A DNA stretch of 47,386 bases from Oxalobacteraceae bacterium UBA6704 (GTDB lineage: Bacteria > Pseudomonadota > Gammaproteobacteria > Burkholderiales > Burkholderiaceae_D), in NCBI GenBank assembly GCA_002454505.1, contig DKJA01000163.1, forward strand, positions 1 to 47,386, read 5' to 3'. Below, one piece after another: positions 8,742-17,816 of the stretch. The notes beneath the pieces are model-generated. The model worked only from the letters and a program-made list of their open reading frames with translations, was not told the origin of the DNA and searched no databases. How positions within the stretch are numbered: the first letter of the stretch is position 1; each line of letters opens with the position of its first letter. The position numbers and the translations under genes were made by a program.

Positions 8742-9656
8742 TTACAACAGTCGCGACAACTGGCGGCGTACCGACAGCGCCGCGCCGATCAGCCCCAGCC
8801 CGGCGGACAGCGCCAGCAGCAGCCCCATCGCCAGCGGCTCGAGCGGCGCCAGCTGGAATTCGGATGCATACAGTCGGGCAAACTCGGCGATGGCTTCGTT
8901 CAGCGGATGCAGCGACAGCGCCACGGCGCCCAGCGCCACCGCACCGGCGCACAACCCGAGCAACGCGCCCGTGTAATAGAAAGGCCGCTGGATATACGTA
9001 TCGGTGGCGCCGATCAGCCGCGACACGAGGATTTCCTCGCGCTGCGTCAGCACCTGCAAGCGGATCGTGTTGAACACCACCGCCACCACCACGGTGCCCA
9101 GCGTCGCGGCCAGCAGCAGCAGGCCCACGCGCATCACGCGCAGCAGCGCGGCCAGCCGTTTCACCCATTCCGAATCGACCTGCACGGATTCCACGCCGGG
9201 CACGGCACGCAACTCCTCGGCAATGCGGTCCACGTCGGCACTCTGTTCCACCGTCTGGAACGCGTTCAGCCGCACGACGTAGCTGTCCGGCAGCGGATTG
9301 CCGCCCAGCGTGTCGATGACACCGGCCACGCCGTTCTTGTCCTGCAGGTCGGCCAGCGCCGTTTCGCGCGGCACGAAGACGATCTTCGCGTCCTTCGCGA
9401 CGGCGCGCAGCGAACCGGCCATGCCCTGCGCATGTTCGCGCGGCAGGTCGTCCTTCAGGAACACGGACAGTTCGGGATCGACGGACATCTGCTGCGACAT
9501 CGGCCGCACATTGTCCAGCACCGTGACGCCGGCAAACGGCAGCGCCAGCGCGATCGCCACGACAAGAATATTGAACAGGAACGAGCCGGGCGAACGGCGC
9601 AGATGCACCAGCGCCGATCCCAGCGCGTAACCATGCTGCCTCAGCCAGGCGCTCAT
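8742..9656 (-). CDS. ftsX: Cell division ABC transporter permease FtsX
   Basis: Inner-membrane partner of FtsE, 304 residues, which relays divisome signals to periplasmic amidase activation. A cytoplasmic N-terminus is followed by a membrane helix (SFLFNILVVAIALALPFAGV, about 24-43) and a periplasmic domain to about residue 190. The three remaining helices lie at roughly 192-215, 240-265 and 275-295. The start at 9656 overlaps the ftsE stop by four bases (ATGA), which fixes it. Operon order on the minus strand is ftsY-ftsE-ftsX, followed by rpoH. Confidence 0.95.
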   Translation of the reverse strand: MSAWLRQHGYALGSALVHLRRSPGSFLFNILVVAIALALPFAGVTVLDNVRPMSQQMSVDPELSVFLKDDLPREHAQGMAGSLRAVAKDAKIVFVPRETALADLQDKNGVAGVIDTLGGNPLPDSYVVRLNAFQTVEQSADVDRIAEELRAVPGVESVQVDSEWVKRLAALLRVMRVGLLLLAATLGTVVVAVVFNTIRLQVLTQREEILVSRLIGATDTYIQRPFYYTGALLGLCAGAVALGAVALSLHPLNEAIAEFARLYASEFQLAPLEPLAMGLLLALSAGLGLIGAALSVRRQLSRLL

Positions 9657-10312
9657 GGCGTGCCCTCCTGCAACTGGCCCTGCTGCAGATAGATGACGCG
9701 GCTGGCGCTGTCCAGCACCTGCTCGTCGTGCGTCGAGATCAGGCATGTCACGCCGGCCTTCTGGAACGCGCGCAGCGCATCGAATACTTTATTGGCGCTG
9801 GCCCGGTCCAGGTTGGCCGTCGGTTCGTCGGCCAGGATGATCTGCGGCCGGTTGACGATCGCGCGGGCGATCGACACGCGCTGCTGCTCGCCGCCGGACA
9901 GCGCCAGCGGCTGGGCGGACGCGCGGTCCAGCAGGCCCACGCGGTCCAGCGCGGCGCGGGCCCGTTCCTCGGACTGCGCGCGGGGCAGGCCCGTCACCAG
10001 CATCGGCATCATCACATTGGCCAGCACGGAGCGGTCCGTCAGCAGCCGCTGCTGCTGGAAGATCAGGCCCAGATTGCGGCGCAGGAAGGGAATGCCGGCA
10101 TGTTTCAGGCGGCCGATGTCGGTGCCGTTGACGGTCACCGTGCCCGAGCTGGGGCGCTCCATCGCGGCGATCAGTTTCAGCAGCGTGGATTTACCGGCGC
10201 CGGACGGGCCGGCCAGGTACACCAGCTCGCCCTTGTTGACGGTCAGCGACACGCCGCGCAGCGCGGTCACGTCGGACGTATATTGTTTGGAAACGTTCTG
10301 GAATTCGATCAT
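9653..10312 (-). CDS. ftsE: Cell division ATP-binding protein FtsE
   Basis: ABC ATPase of 219 residues that drives FtsX at the division septum. It shows Walker A GPSGAGKST at about 36-44, the Q-loop region (LIFQQQRLL), the signature LSGGEQQR at about 139-146, Walker B IILADEP and the switch histidine in STHDEQ. Length is typical (about 220). The start at 10312 lies five bases after the ftsY stop, and the end overlaps ftsX, so the three are co-transcribed. Confidence 0.96.
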   Translation of the reverse strand: MIEFQNVSKQYTSDVTALRGVSLTVNKGELVYLAGPSGAGKSTLLKLIAAMERPSSGTVTVNGTDIGRLKHAGIPFLRRNLGLIFQQQRLLTDRSVLANVMMPMLVTGLPRAQSEERARAALDRVGLLDRASAQPLALSGGEQQRVSIARAIVNRPQIILADEPTANLDRASANKVFDALRAFQKAGVTCLISTHDEQVLDSASRVIYLQQGQLQEGTP

Positions 10313-10317
10313 GGGCC

Positions 10318-11364
10318 TCAACCGAGCAGTGCTTCGACAAAGTCCGCCGCATTGAACGGTTGCAGGTCTTCGATCTGTTCGCCGATGCCGATGAAGTACA
10401 CGGGCACCGGCCGCACGCGGGCGATGGCCGCGATGACGCCGCCCTTGGCCGTGCCGTCCAGCTTCGTGATGATCAGGCCGGACAGCTGCAGCGCATCGTC
10501 GAACGCCTTCACCTGCGCCAGCGCGTTCTGGCCCGTGTTGCCGTCGATGACCAGCAGCGTCTCGTGCGGCGCGCCGTCCATGCCCTTGCCGATGACGCGC
10601 TTGATCTTCTTCAGCTCTTCCATCAGGTGCAGCTGCGTGGGCAGCCGGCCCGCCGTGTCGATCATGACGACATTGGTGCCTTTCGCCTTGCCGGACTGCA
10701 CCGCGTCGTACGACACGGCGGCCGCGTCGCCCGATTCCTGCGAGATCACGGTGACGTTGTTGCGCTGGCCCCAGATCATCAGCTGTTCGCGGGCGGCGGC
10801 GCGGAAGGTGTCGCCGGCGGCCAGCAGCACGGACTGGCCGTGCGCCTGCATGTGCTTGGCCAGCTTGCCGATCGTCGTCGTCTTGCCGGCGCCGTTGACG
10901 CCGGAAATCATCATCACGGTCGGCTGGTGGCGGCCCAGTTCGAAGCTTTTTTCCAGCGGCCGCAGCAACTCGGTCATCAGCTCCTTCAGCGCCACCTTGA
11001 CGGCGGCCGCATCGAGCAGCTTGTCTTCCTTGACCTTGCGCTTCAGCGCGTCGAGCAGGTATTGGGTGGCGTCCATGCCCGCATCGGACATCAGCAGCGC
11101 CGCTTCCAGCTCGTCGTACAGGTCGTCGTCGATGCGCGCGCCGACGAACAGCACGGACAGGTTGGCGGACGTCTTCGACAGGCCCGCCTTCAGCCGGCCC
11201 ATCCATGACGACTTCGATTCCGGCCGGGCGGCCGTTTCCACTTCGAAAGCGAGCGGTGCTTCGGCGACAGGCAGTGGAACCACGGGGGCGGGGGCCGGGA
11301 CGTGCGCAGGCGCGGCCGGTGCCGGCTCGGGCGTGACGGTTTTTTTCTTGAAGAAGCTGAACAT
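10318..11364 (-). CDS. ftsY: Signal recognition particle receptor FtsY
   Basis: SRP-family GTPase of 348 residues that docks ribosome-nascent chain-SRP complexes at the membrane. The N-terminus has a lysine cluster (MFSFFKKK) and then an Ala/Pro-rich linker to about residue 45, shorter than the acidic A domain of E. coli FtsY. The N domain follows, and then the G domain with GVNGAGKTTTIGKLA, DTFRAAAREQL, DTAGR and TKLDGTAKGG. It heads the ftsY-ftsE-ftsX operon. The alanine/proline linker is low complexity and poorly conserved in general. Confidence 0.96.
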   Translation of the reverse strand: MFSFFKKKTVTPEPAPAAPAHVPAPAPVVPLPVAEAPLAFEVETAARPESKSSWMGRLKAGLSKTSANLSVLFVGARIDDDLYDELEAALLMSDAGMDATQYLLDALKRKVKEDKLLDAAAVKVALKELMTELLRPLEKSFELGRHQPTVMMISGVNGAGKTTTIGKLAKHMQAHGQSVLLAAGDTFRAAAREQLMIWGQRNNVTVISQESGDAAAVSYDAVQSGKAKGTNVVMIDTAGRLPTQLHLMEELKKIKRVIGKGMDGAPHETLLVIDGNTGQNALAQVKAFDDALQLSGLIITKLDGTAKGGVIAAIARVRPVPVYFIGIGEQIEDLQPFNAADFVEALLG

Positions 11365-11439
11365 GGTGCTTTACGGGGACTGCGGTGGGCGGGAACGAAT
11401 GGCAACTATTCTAACAGAGCCCGGGCCGCCTTTTGCCCG

Positions 11440-12393
11440 TCAGGGTCCCTGCAGCGCGCGCAGCCGCACGCGCCAGTCGGACAGCGCGCCGGCGATGTCG
11501 GGCAGCGCCATCACCCGCACGAAGCCGGGCACGCGGCGGCGCAGCGCGGCATTGCCGCCGCCGGCCCAGATCTCGATGGTGTCGGGCAGCCGGGCGCGCA
11601 GTTCCTTCAGCGCGTCGACCACGTGGCGGCTGTTCATCGCCGGCGTGAACGACAGCGCGATGATGTCCACTTGCAGCGTGCGGGCCGCATCGACGATGTC
11701 CGGCAGCGGCGTCTGCACGCCCAAGGAGATGCAGCTGGCGCCTTCGGCCGCCATCAGCGCTTCCGACATCAGCAGGCCCAGGCCGTGCTTTTCCTGCGGC
11801 GGCGTGGTCAGCAGGACGCGGGGGCGCGGCGCCATGCTGGACGGATTGGCCGGCGGCACCGAGAAGATGGCACTGCGCATCACCATCTGCAGCGTTTCGG
11901 TAAACAGGTGTTCTTCCCACACATTGAAGTCGCCGCAGGCCCACGAGTCGCCGACGGTGGCAATCAGCGGCGCCATCAGGTCGATGACGAAGTTGCGCAG
12001 GCCCATCACCACCATCGCCTGCGACAGCTTGCGGCGCAGCGCTTCGCCCTGGTGGCTGCGGAACAGGTCGATATACGGCTGCAGGTCGGGCGACGTGGTG
12101 CGGGGACGGGGGCGGTTGCCGGCGGCGGCCTTTTCCGCCATCGCCTGCAGTTCCGGCGTGGTGAAGCCGATCACCTTGCCGGGCCGGAAGCCCAGGTCGA
12201 TCAATCGTTTGACGAGACGCAGCTTGAGCACCTGTTCCACCGGATACAGGCGTTCGCCGAACGGGTCGCGTTCGGGTTGCGGGAACGCATAGCGGCGTTC
12301 CCAGACGCGCAGCGTTTCCTTGGCCACGCCGGTATCGCGCTCAACGTCGCTGATCGTGCACGGTAATGGCGAGGAAAAGACAAGGGTGTTCAT
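11440..12393 (-). CDS. MerR-family regulator with cobalamin-binding domain, CarH/LitR-like
   Basis: Transcription factor of 317 residues. A MerR-type DNA-binding domain occupies about 15-85 (TISDVERDTGVAKETLRVWERRY). It is followed by a helical-bundle cap domain (about 105-185) and a Rossmann B12-binding domain (190-310) with the E-x-H-x-x-G signature EKHGLG at 201-206, where H203 is the lower axial ligand candidate. The cap carries W151-x9-E161-H162, the arrangement known from adenosylcobalamin-dependent light sensors of the CarH/LitR type. By that analogy it would repress in the dark and release DNA in light. No carotenoid or photolyase gene is adjacent, so targets are unknown. ATG at 12393 is used; a longer TTG start at 12414 has no support. 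A TAGAAT -10-like box lies at 12427-12432. Confidence 0.88.
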   Translation of the reverse strand: MNTLVFSSPLPCTISDVERDTGVAKETLRVWERRYAFPQPERDPFGERLYPVEQVLKLRLVKRLIDLGFRPGKVIGFTTPELQAMAEKAAAGNRPRPRTTSPDLQPYIDLFRSHQGEALRRKLSQAMVVMGLRNFVIDLMAPLIATVGDSWACGDFNVWEEHLFTETLQMVMRSAIFSVPPANPSSMAPRPRVLLTTPPQEKHGLGLLMSEALMAAEGASCISLGVQTPLPDIVDAARTLQVDIIALSFTPAMNSRHVVDALKELRARLPDTIEIWAGGGNAALRRRVPGFVRVMALPDIAGALSDWRVRLRALQGP

Positions 12394-12502
12394 CGGCCTG
12401 GAAGACTCCGGCAAAGGGCGATCTGCATTCTACAGTCCTTTTCCCTTGGAAAGATTGTCTTGGTTTTAACAAGTGGGGCGGTAAAACGGTTGATGCCAAG
12501 TG

Positions 12503-12577
12503 TTGTCCACGACATGGGGAGAAGGCAGGCGGCTAGCGGGATGAATCCCGCCATTGTGCGCCGGATGTCGTGGACAA
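12503..12577. repeat. Nested inverted repeat around TTGTCCACGACAT (type F)
   Basis: Perfect 13-base arms at 12503-12515 and 12565-12577 enclose a second hairpin with 7-base arms GCGGGAT / ATCCCGC at 12536-12551. It sits between the CarH-like regulator and the 3' end of the AEC transporter gene. It could form a cruciform or act as a terminator-like structure for the transporter transcript. Confidence 0.8.
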
Positions 12578-12623
12578 AGCGCTTAAAAATATTTCTTTTA
12601 AGGTATTCGCGCCACCGTTGCGC

Positions 12624-13541
12624 TCACGCCGCCAGCCACGGCAGGAATTGCCGGCTCAGCGGCACGGTGAGCACGGCCAGCAGCGTCTGCAGCGTGATCA
12701 GCGACGCCATCAGCCGGGCATCGCCGCCCAGCTGCCGGGCCATGATGTAGGCATTCGGCGCCGTCGGCAGCGCGCAGTAGAAGCAGGCGGCCAGCGCCAC
12801 CTGCTGCGCCACGTCGAACAGCAGGCACACCTGGGCGGCCAACAGCGGCATCACCAGCAGTTTCAGCACCGACGTCACGGTCAGCGCGGCCGGCCGGACG
12901 CCGTCCAGCGTAAACACCAGGCCGCCGCCGACGCACAGCAGGCCCAGCGCCGTGGCCGCCTTGCCGAGGATGTCCAGCGTATTCATCAGTTCGGCCGGCA
13001 GGCGGATGGCCAGCACGCTGACGAGCACGCCGGCCAGCGTGGCCAGGATGATCGGGTTCCTGGCCAGCGTCATGCCGACCGTGGCCAGGTTCGGCCTGCT
13101 GCCGCTCCACCACGCCAGCGCGACGACGGCCAGCACATTGACCACCGGCAGGCACAGCGCCAGCGCCAGCATCACCAGCGACGCCGTCTTCGGCTCGAAC
13201 ACGAGGGCGGCCACGGCGAGGCCGAAGTAGGTGTTCGGCCGCATCGCGCCCTGCATCACGGACGAGCGGCTGGCGCCCGGCAGCGACGGCAGCAGCAGCA
13301 GCGCCACGAAGGTCAGGCCGACGATGGCGAAGGTGGGCACCAGCGTGGCCAGCGCCAGCTCGCCCACCTGGCTGCCCGCGAACGACAGCCTGGCGGTGCC
13401 GGCAAACAGCAGCGCGGGAAAGGCGATGTTGTAGGAAAACTTTTCGATGGAAGGGAAAAAATCGGCCGGCATCCACTGGCAGCGGCGCAAGGCCACTCCC
13501 AGTAGGATGATCAGGAAGACAGGGATGATCGAAGCCAGCAT
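12624..13541 (-). CDS. AEC (auxin efflux carrier) family transporter
   Basis: Inner-membrane transporter of 305 residues with about ten hydrophobic helices arranged in two repeats. It begins with MLASIIPVFLIILLGVALRR and has the family's central unwound region near RNPIILATLAGVLVS. Bacterial members export or import small organic acids such as malate, malonate or related carboxylates, but the substrate cannot be read here. It starts 35 bases after the stop of the TauD-like dioxygenase on the same strand, so co-transcription is likely. The two may handle the same organic acid or its product. The ribosome-binding site is weak, and the start is fixed by the lack of an earlier in-frame ATG. Confidence 0.88.
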   Translation of the reverse strand: MLASIIPVFLIILLGVALRRCQWMPADFFPSIEKFSYNIAFPALLFAGTARLSFAGSQVGELALATLVPTFAIVGLTFVALLLLPSLPGASRSSVMQGAMRPNTYFGLAVAALVFEPKTASLVMLALALCLPVVNVLAVVALAWWSGSRPNLATVGMTLARNPIILATLAGVLVSVLAIRLPAELMNTLDILGKAATALGLLCVGGGLVFTLDGVRPAALTVTSVLKLLVMPLLAAQVCLLFDVAQQVALAACFYCALPTAPNAYIMARQLGGDARLMASLITLQTLLAVLTVPLSRQFLPWLAA

Positions 13542-13576
13542 CGGGTCATTGTATCGGGTTGGGAAAGGCGCATGCC

Positions 13577-14551
13577 TCAGTCGGCGGCGACGCCGGACGG
13601 GCCCACGCGGTGCGCGTTCGGCGTGCTGGAGATGCGGATGCGGATCAGGTGGCGCCCCGGGTCCGTGTACATCGCGCGGCCATGCAGCGTGCGGTGGTTG
13701 TCGGCCCACAGCAGCGTATCGTCCGGCAGCTGGCGGACGAAGCGGGGCGCGCGCTGCTCGATGACGTCGTTCAGCAGGCGCAGCGCCGCCACCAGTGCCG
13801 GCGTGGCCAGGTCCGGCCGGGCCGCCAGGCCTTTTTCGATCGAATCGTAGCGCCAGCGCATCGCGCGGCCTTCGTTGTGGAACACGGGGGCGAAAAACAG
13901 TTCCACGTGCTCGTCGTCGGCCGCATACACGGACGGCACGCGGAACGGCACCTGCGCCTCGCGCAGCAGCCGGTAGGCGGCGCTGCCTTCGGGCGACTTG
14001 CATAACTCGGCCACGATGTCTTCCACGTCGATCAGCAGCGATTCGCCGCCGTTGCAGCGGGCCGACGCCACCACGTACAGCATGAACTGCTCCTCGGGCA
14101 TCGGGTAAAACGAAGAGTCGGTATGCATGTCGGCATTGCCGGTGCGCTCCGAGAAGGTGACGAACTTCGACTGCACGCCGGCGCGGGCGCGGATGTCCCA
14201 TGCCACGCGCTTCGTGCGCTGGTCGGTCGACGTGGGGAAGCCCTGCGTCAGCGCGATCGCATACAGCACGGCATTGCGGTGCGCTTCCGACAGGCCGCCC
14301 AGCCCGAGGCCGGTGATCGCCAGCCCGCGCAGCTTGCGCTGGCCCAGCTGCTGCGAGAAGTTGCGCAGCTTGTCCACCTGCAGCAATTCCTGCTGCAACG
14401 CCTCCTCGTCCGGATGCGGGTAGAAGCCGTTGCCGTTGAAATCGTCGAAATGGCGTTCGACGATGCCGATGATGCGGGCGAGATCGTCGCCCCACGCGAA
14501 GTTGGTCTTGACGATGGCGATGTTGCCGCTTTGCTCGATCGAAGAAAACAT
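13577..14551 (-). CDS. TauD/TfdA-like Fe(II)/2-oxoglutarate dioxygenase
   Basis: Non-heme iron oxygenase of 324 residues. The facial triad is visible as H143-x-D145 (MHTDSSFYP) and distal H290 (LHGR), with R304 or R306 as the 2-oxoglutarate carboxylate partner. The region LLWADNHRTLHGR is typical of the family. Substrate class (sulfonate, amino acid, betaine or antibiotic precursor) is not evident. The start at 14551 is chosen because GGGGGA precedes it; an upstream ATG at 14578 has no ribosome-binding site. It is the promoter-proximal gene of a probable two-gene unit with the AEC transporter. Confidence 0.88.
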   Translation of the reverse strand: MFSSIEQSGNIAIVKTNFAWGDDLARIIGIVERHFDDFNGNGFYPHPDEEALQQELLQVDKLRNFSQQLGQRKLRGLAITGLGLGGLSEAHRNAVLYAIALTQGFPTSTDQRTKRVAWDIRARAGVQSKFVTFSERTGNADMHTDSSFYPMPEEQFMLYVVASARCNGGESLLIDVEDIVAELCKSPEGSAAYRLLREAQVPFRVPSVYAADDEHVELFFAPVFHNEGRAMRWRYDSIEKGLAARPDLATPALVAALRLLNDVIEQRAPRFVRQLPDDTLLWADNHRTLHGRAMYTDPGRHLIRIRISSTPNAHRVGPSGVAAD

Positions 14552-14901
14552 GGGATCCCCCGTGGTGAATTGCCGCATGGCAATAATGGCTGCATTGTGT
14601 GTTATAAAACAACATATTTCAAGCGAAATTTGTGCATTGCAACAATGCCAATCATCCGATTGAGTAATTCATCGGCTGTTGCCTCCCCGCCACATCGCCT
14701 TTACCTAAAGCACAGTTGTCACTCTGCAATCGGGCGAAAGGAAAAAAACTTATTTAACCGTTCAGATTGCCAAAAGACACATTTTGTAATTCTTTGGCTT
14801 GAATTCTCGCGAATTGTCACTGACGGTCAGCAAATCCTGCTGCAATGCGATAGAATATTGCCATGAGGCAATAACCCTAAAACATAAGTCAAGGAACCCA
14901 A
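14552..14901. other. AT-rich divergent intergenic region
   Basis: 350 bases, clearly lower in GC than the flanking genes, between the dioxygenase (minus) and the chemotaxis receptor (plus). It must hold both promoters. A small hairpin TATTGCC / GGCAATA lies at 14856-14873, just downstream of a TAGAAT -10-like box (14851-14856) for the receptor. I found no convincing sigma-28 motif and no gene. Confidence 0.5.
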
Positions 14902-16542
14902 ATGAAATGGCTCATCGAGCGCAAGCTCTCCACCAAGCTGGGGCTGGCATTTGCCGCCGTGCTGCTGCTGACCGCCGTGGTCGGCCTGTTTTCCATCAAC
15001 CAGCTGGCCAAGGTCAATGCGACGGCCGGCGAGCTGTCGGCGCGCTGGATGCCGGCAATGCGCGTGATCCAGGACATCAAGTCGCAGATCGCCCGCGTGC
15101 GCACCCGCGAGCTGCAATACATCATTTCCGACCAGGTCGCCGACCTCGACAAATATGACAAGGTGATCGCCGCCGACCTCGTCGACCTGAAGAAGATGCA
15201 GGACGAATACGCGGCGCTGATCGCAACGCCGGAAGAAAAAGCCCTGTACGACGAGTTCCTGGTGTTGTGGGATCGCTACATGGCGGAAGACGCCAAGCTG
15301 CGTGCCGCCGTGCGTGCCGAAGACATGGTGCTGGCCAAGCAGCTCATTCGGGGCGAGTCCAATAAACTGATCGTCGCCTTGCGCGGCCAGGTTGACAAAC
15401 TGGTGCTTTACTATGGCGATGGCGGCAACAACGCAGCGCAATTTGGTGATCAGGTATACAATTCCTCGCGCATGTGGATCGTTGCTTTGCTGGCCGTTTC
15501 CGTGGTGCTCGGTTCGCTGTGCGCGCTGCTGATCACCCGGTGGATCGTCCACACGCTGGGCGGCGAACCCCGTTATGCGGTGACGCTGGCCGGCCAGATC
15601 GCCGCCGGCCAACTGAACGTGGAAGTGCAGACGCGCGCCGGCGACACCAGCAGCCTGCTGTTCGCGATGAAGTCGATGCGCGACAGCCTGGCCAATATCG
15701 TCGGCCAGGTGCGGCAGGCCACGGATACCATCGGCAGCGCATCGCAGCAGGTGGTGGCCGGCAACCTGGACCTGTCGGCCCGCACGGAGGCACAGGCCAG
15801 CTCGCTCGAAGAAACGGCGGCATCGATGGAGGAACTCACCACGACGGTGCGCCACAATTCGGACAGCGCGAAGCAGGCCAACGAACTGGCATTGAATGCG
15901 TCGGCCATCGCCGAGCAGGGCGGCCAGGTGGTATCGCAGGTCGTCGACAAGATGGGCGCCATCAACGAGTCGGCGAAAAAGATTTCGGACATCATCGGCG
16001 TCATCGACGGCATCGCGTTCCAGACCAATATCCTGGCGCTCAATGCCGCGGTGGAAGCAGCCCGGGCAGGCGAGCAGGGCCGCGGTTTTGCCGTGGTGGC
16101 ATCGGAAGTGCGCAATCTGGCGCAACGCTCCGCCGCGGCGGCCCGCGAGATTAAGGAACTGATCAGCGATTCCGTCGAACAGGTCGATGCGGGCACGAAA
16201 CTGGTGAACCAGGCCGGCAGCACGATGGAGAACGTGGTGGTCTCGGTACGCCGGGTAACCGACATCATGGGCGAGATTACTGTTGCAGGACAACAACAGA
16301 GTGCCGGCATCGTGCAGGTCAACGAAGCCATCGCTCAAATGGACGCTGTCACCCAGCAGAACGCGGCACTCGTGGAAGAAGCCACCGCAGCGTCGCACAG
16401 CATGCAGGACCAGGCCACCAGCCTGGCCCAGCTTGTTAGTATTTTTACGCTTGATGGAATGGCAAAGCACCGTTATAGTGCCGGGTCCAGTGCATCACGC
16501 ACTGAAATGATGCCGACGAGATTGATTCCGTCGCGACAATAA
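14902..16542 (+). CDS. Methyl-accepting chemotaxis protein
   Basis: Membrane chemoreceptor of 546 residues that signals through CheW/CheA to the flagellar motor. It has a first membrane helix at about 13-32, a periplasmic four-helix-bundle-like sensor to about 190, a second helix at 191-213, a HAMP linker, and a cytoplasmic coiled coil. The highly conserved hairpin tip IAFQTNILALNAAVEAARAG, followed by EQGRGFAVVASEVRNLAQRSA, is intact. Glutamine/glutamate pairs such as SSLEETAASMEELTTTV are likely methylation sites. There is no C-terminal NWETF-type CheR tether. The ligand is unknown. AAGGAA precedes the start. The gene stands alone, with no che genes nearby. Confidence 0.95.
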   Translation: MKWLIERKLSTKLGLAFAAVLLLTAVVGLFSINQLAKVNATAGELSARWMPAMRVIQDIKSQIARVRTRELQYIISDQVADLDKYDKVIAADLVDLKKMQDEYAALIATPEEKALYDEFLVLWDRYMAEDAKLRAAVRAEDMVLAKQLIRGESNKLIVALRGQVDKLVLYYGDGGNNAAQFGDQVYNSSRMWIVALLAVSVVLGSLCALLITRWIVHTLGGEPRYAVTLAGQIAAGQLNVEVQTRAGDTSSLLFAMKSMRDSLANIVGQVRQATDTIGSASQQVVAGNLDLSARTEAQASSLEETAASMEELTTTVRHNSDSAKQANELALNASAIAEQGGQVVSQVVDKMGAINESAKKISDIIGVIDGIAFQTNILALNAAVEAARAGEQGRGFAVVASEVRNLAQRSAAAAREIKELISDSVEQVDAGTKLVNQAGSTMENVVVSVRRVTDIMGEITVAGQQQSAGIVQVNEAIAQMDAVTQQNAALVEEATAASHSMQDQATSLAQLVSIFTLDGMAKHRYSAGSSASRTEMMPTRLIPSRQ

Positions 16543-16697
16543 GTGATGATAGCCCATGAGGCTAGCACAGCGACAAGTCGGGGCTTGTCCTCACCAAAAA
16601 GCGGCAGCGGGCCCAGAAGGGCCCCCGCAAAAGCCGCAAGAACAAAATTTAAGCGTTGCTTTACTTTTTAATACGCAACACAACTGAAGGAAGTGTA
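16543..16697. other. Porin leader region
   Basis: 155 bases between the chemoreceptor and the porin. It contains a GC-rich hairpin (GCGGGCCC / GGGCCC, about 16607-16624) and a six-base stem GACAAG / CTTGTC near 16572-16589, then an AT-rich stretch before the porin start. The porin promoter presumably lies here, but I cannot fix its boxes. Confidence 0.4.
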
Positions 16698-17795
16698 ATG
16701 AAAAAAACTCTAATCTCCGTCGCAGTCCTTGGCGCCATGAGCAGCGCCGCTTTCGCGCAGTCGAATGTCACGATCTACGGTATCGTCGATGCCGGCATCT
16801 CCAATGAGCGTGGTGCCTACAACGGCAACACCACCACCGTTACCAGCGGCGCGATGAACGCAACGCGCGTTGGTTTCCGTGGTACGGAAGACCTGGGTGG
16901 CGGCCTGTCCGCGATCTTCACGCTGGAAGCCGGCGCACGCGTCGACACCGGTGCCCTGGACAACACCAACAACACGCTGTTCAATCGTCAAGCCTTCGTC
17001 GGCCTGCGTTCGGCAACGGCCGGTACGCTGACGCTGGGTCGTCAATACACCCCTTGGTACAACGCGCTGGTGCAAGTCGGCGACCCGTTCGCTGCAGGCC
17101 TGGCCGGTTCCGCAAAGAACCTGTTCCCAGCCAACGGCATCAACGTGCGTAACAGCAACTCCGTGGTCTACCAGACCCCGGTGTTCAACGGTTTCTCCGC
17201 TGAAGTCTTCTACGGCGCCGGCGAACAAGTTGGCGACAGCGATGCACAGCGTCAAGTCGGCGGCGCAGTGTCGTACTCGAACGGCCCGCTGAACGCGCGT
17301 CTGGCGTACAACAACCGCAACAACGACACCGTTGCTGGTGGCATCACCACCGAGCGCGGCATCGGCCGCAACAGCCTGCTGGCTGTGAACTACGACTTCA
17401 AGGTCGCCAAAGCCTTCTTCATGTACGGCCAGAACAAGGGCCTGCAGAGCACCGCCTACGCGAACGGCACCGCCTTCCTGCCAACCACGACGCCACAGAT
17501 CTCGGCACGTGCTTCGCAAGACAGCCGCGACTACCTGGTCGGCGCAACCGTGCCAGTCAATGTCACCGGCAAGGTCATCGTTTCGTACATCCGTGCCGAC
17601 GACCGCGAAGTCTTCAACCAGGACGCGTCGCAGTGGGCAGTTGCTTACACGCACGAACTGTCGAAGCGCACGACCGGCTACGTGTCGTATGGCCGTATCA
17701 ACAACAAGAACGGCGCCAGCTTCACCGTGGGTAACAACTCCGACACCGGTACCGGCGACTCCGCGTTCAACGTGGGTGTGCGTCACTCCTTCTAA
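16698..17795 (+). CDS. Outer-membrane general porin (Burkholderiales type)
   Basis: Trimeric beta-barrel channel of 365 residues. The signal peptide MKKTLISVAVLGAMSSAAFA is followed by QSNVTIYGIVDAGI, the typical first strand of the Gram-negative porin_4 family, and the protein ends FNVGVRHSF with a terminal phenylalanine. GFRGTEDLGGGLSAIFTLE and the NRQAFVGLRS strand are family hallmarks. The start at 16698 is set by the signal peptide and by AAGGAA upstream; an in-frame ATG at 16656 would spoil the signal sequence. Codon choice is more biased than in neighbouring genes, consistent with high expression. A strong terminator follows directly. Confidence 0.95.
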   Translation: MKKTLISVAVLGAMSSAAFAQSNVTIYGIVDAGISNERGAYNGNTTTVTSGAMNATRVGFRGTEDLGGGLSAIFTLEAGARVDTGALDNTNNTLFNRQAFVGLRSATAGTLTLGRQYTPWYNALVQVGDPFAAGLAGSAKNLFPANGINVRNSNSVVYQTPVFNGFSAEVFYGAGEQVGDSDAQRQVGGAVSYSNGPLNARLAYNNRNNDTVAGGITTERGIGRNSLLAVNYDFKVAKAFFMYGQNKGLQSTAYANGTAFLPTTTPQISARASQDSRDYLVGATVPVNVTGKVIVSYIRADDREVFNQDASQWAVAYTHELSKRTTGYVSYGRINNKNGASFTVGNNSDTGTGDSAFNVGVRHSF

Positions 17796-17816
17796 GCTTC
17801 TGCTTGGTTGAGTCAG

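Noticed and set aside
14700..14800. Possible sigma-28 promoter for the chemoreceptor (TAAA at about 14706)
   Set aside because: The expected GCCGATAA-type -10 box is not found at the right distance.
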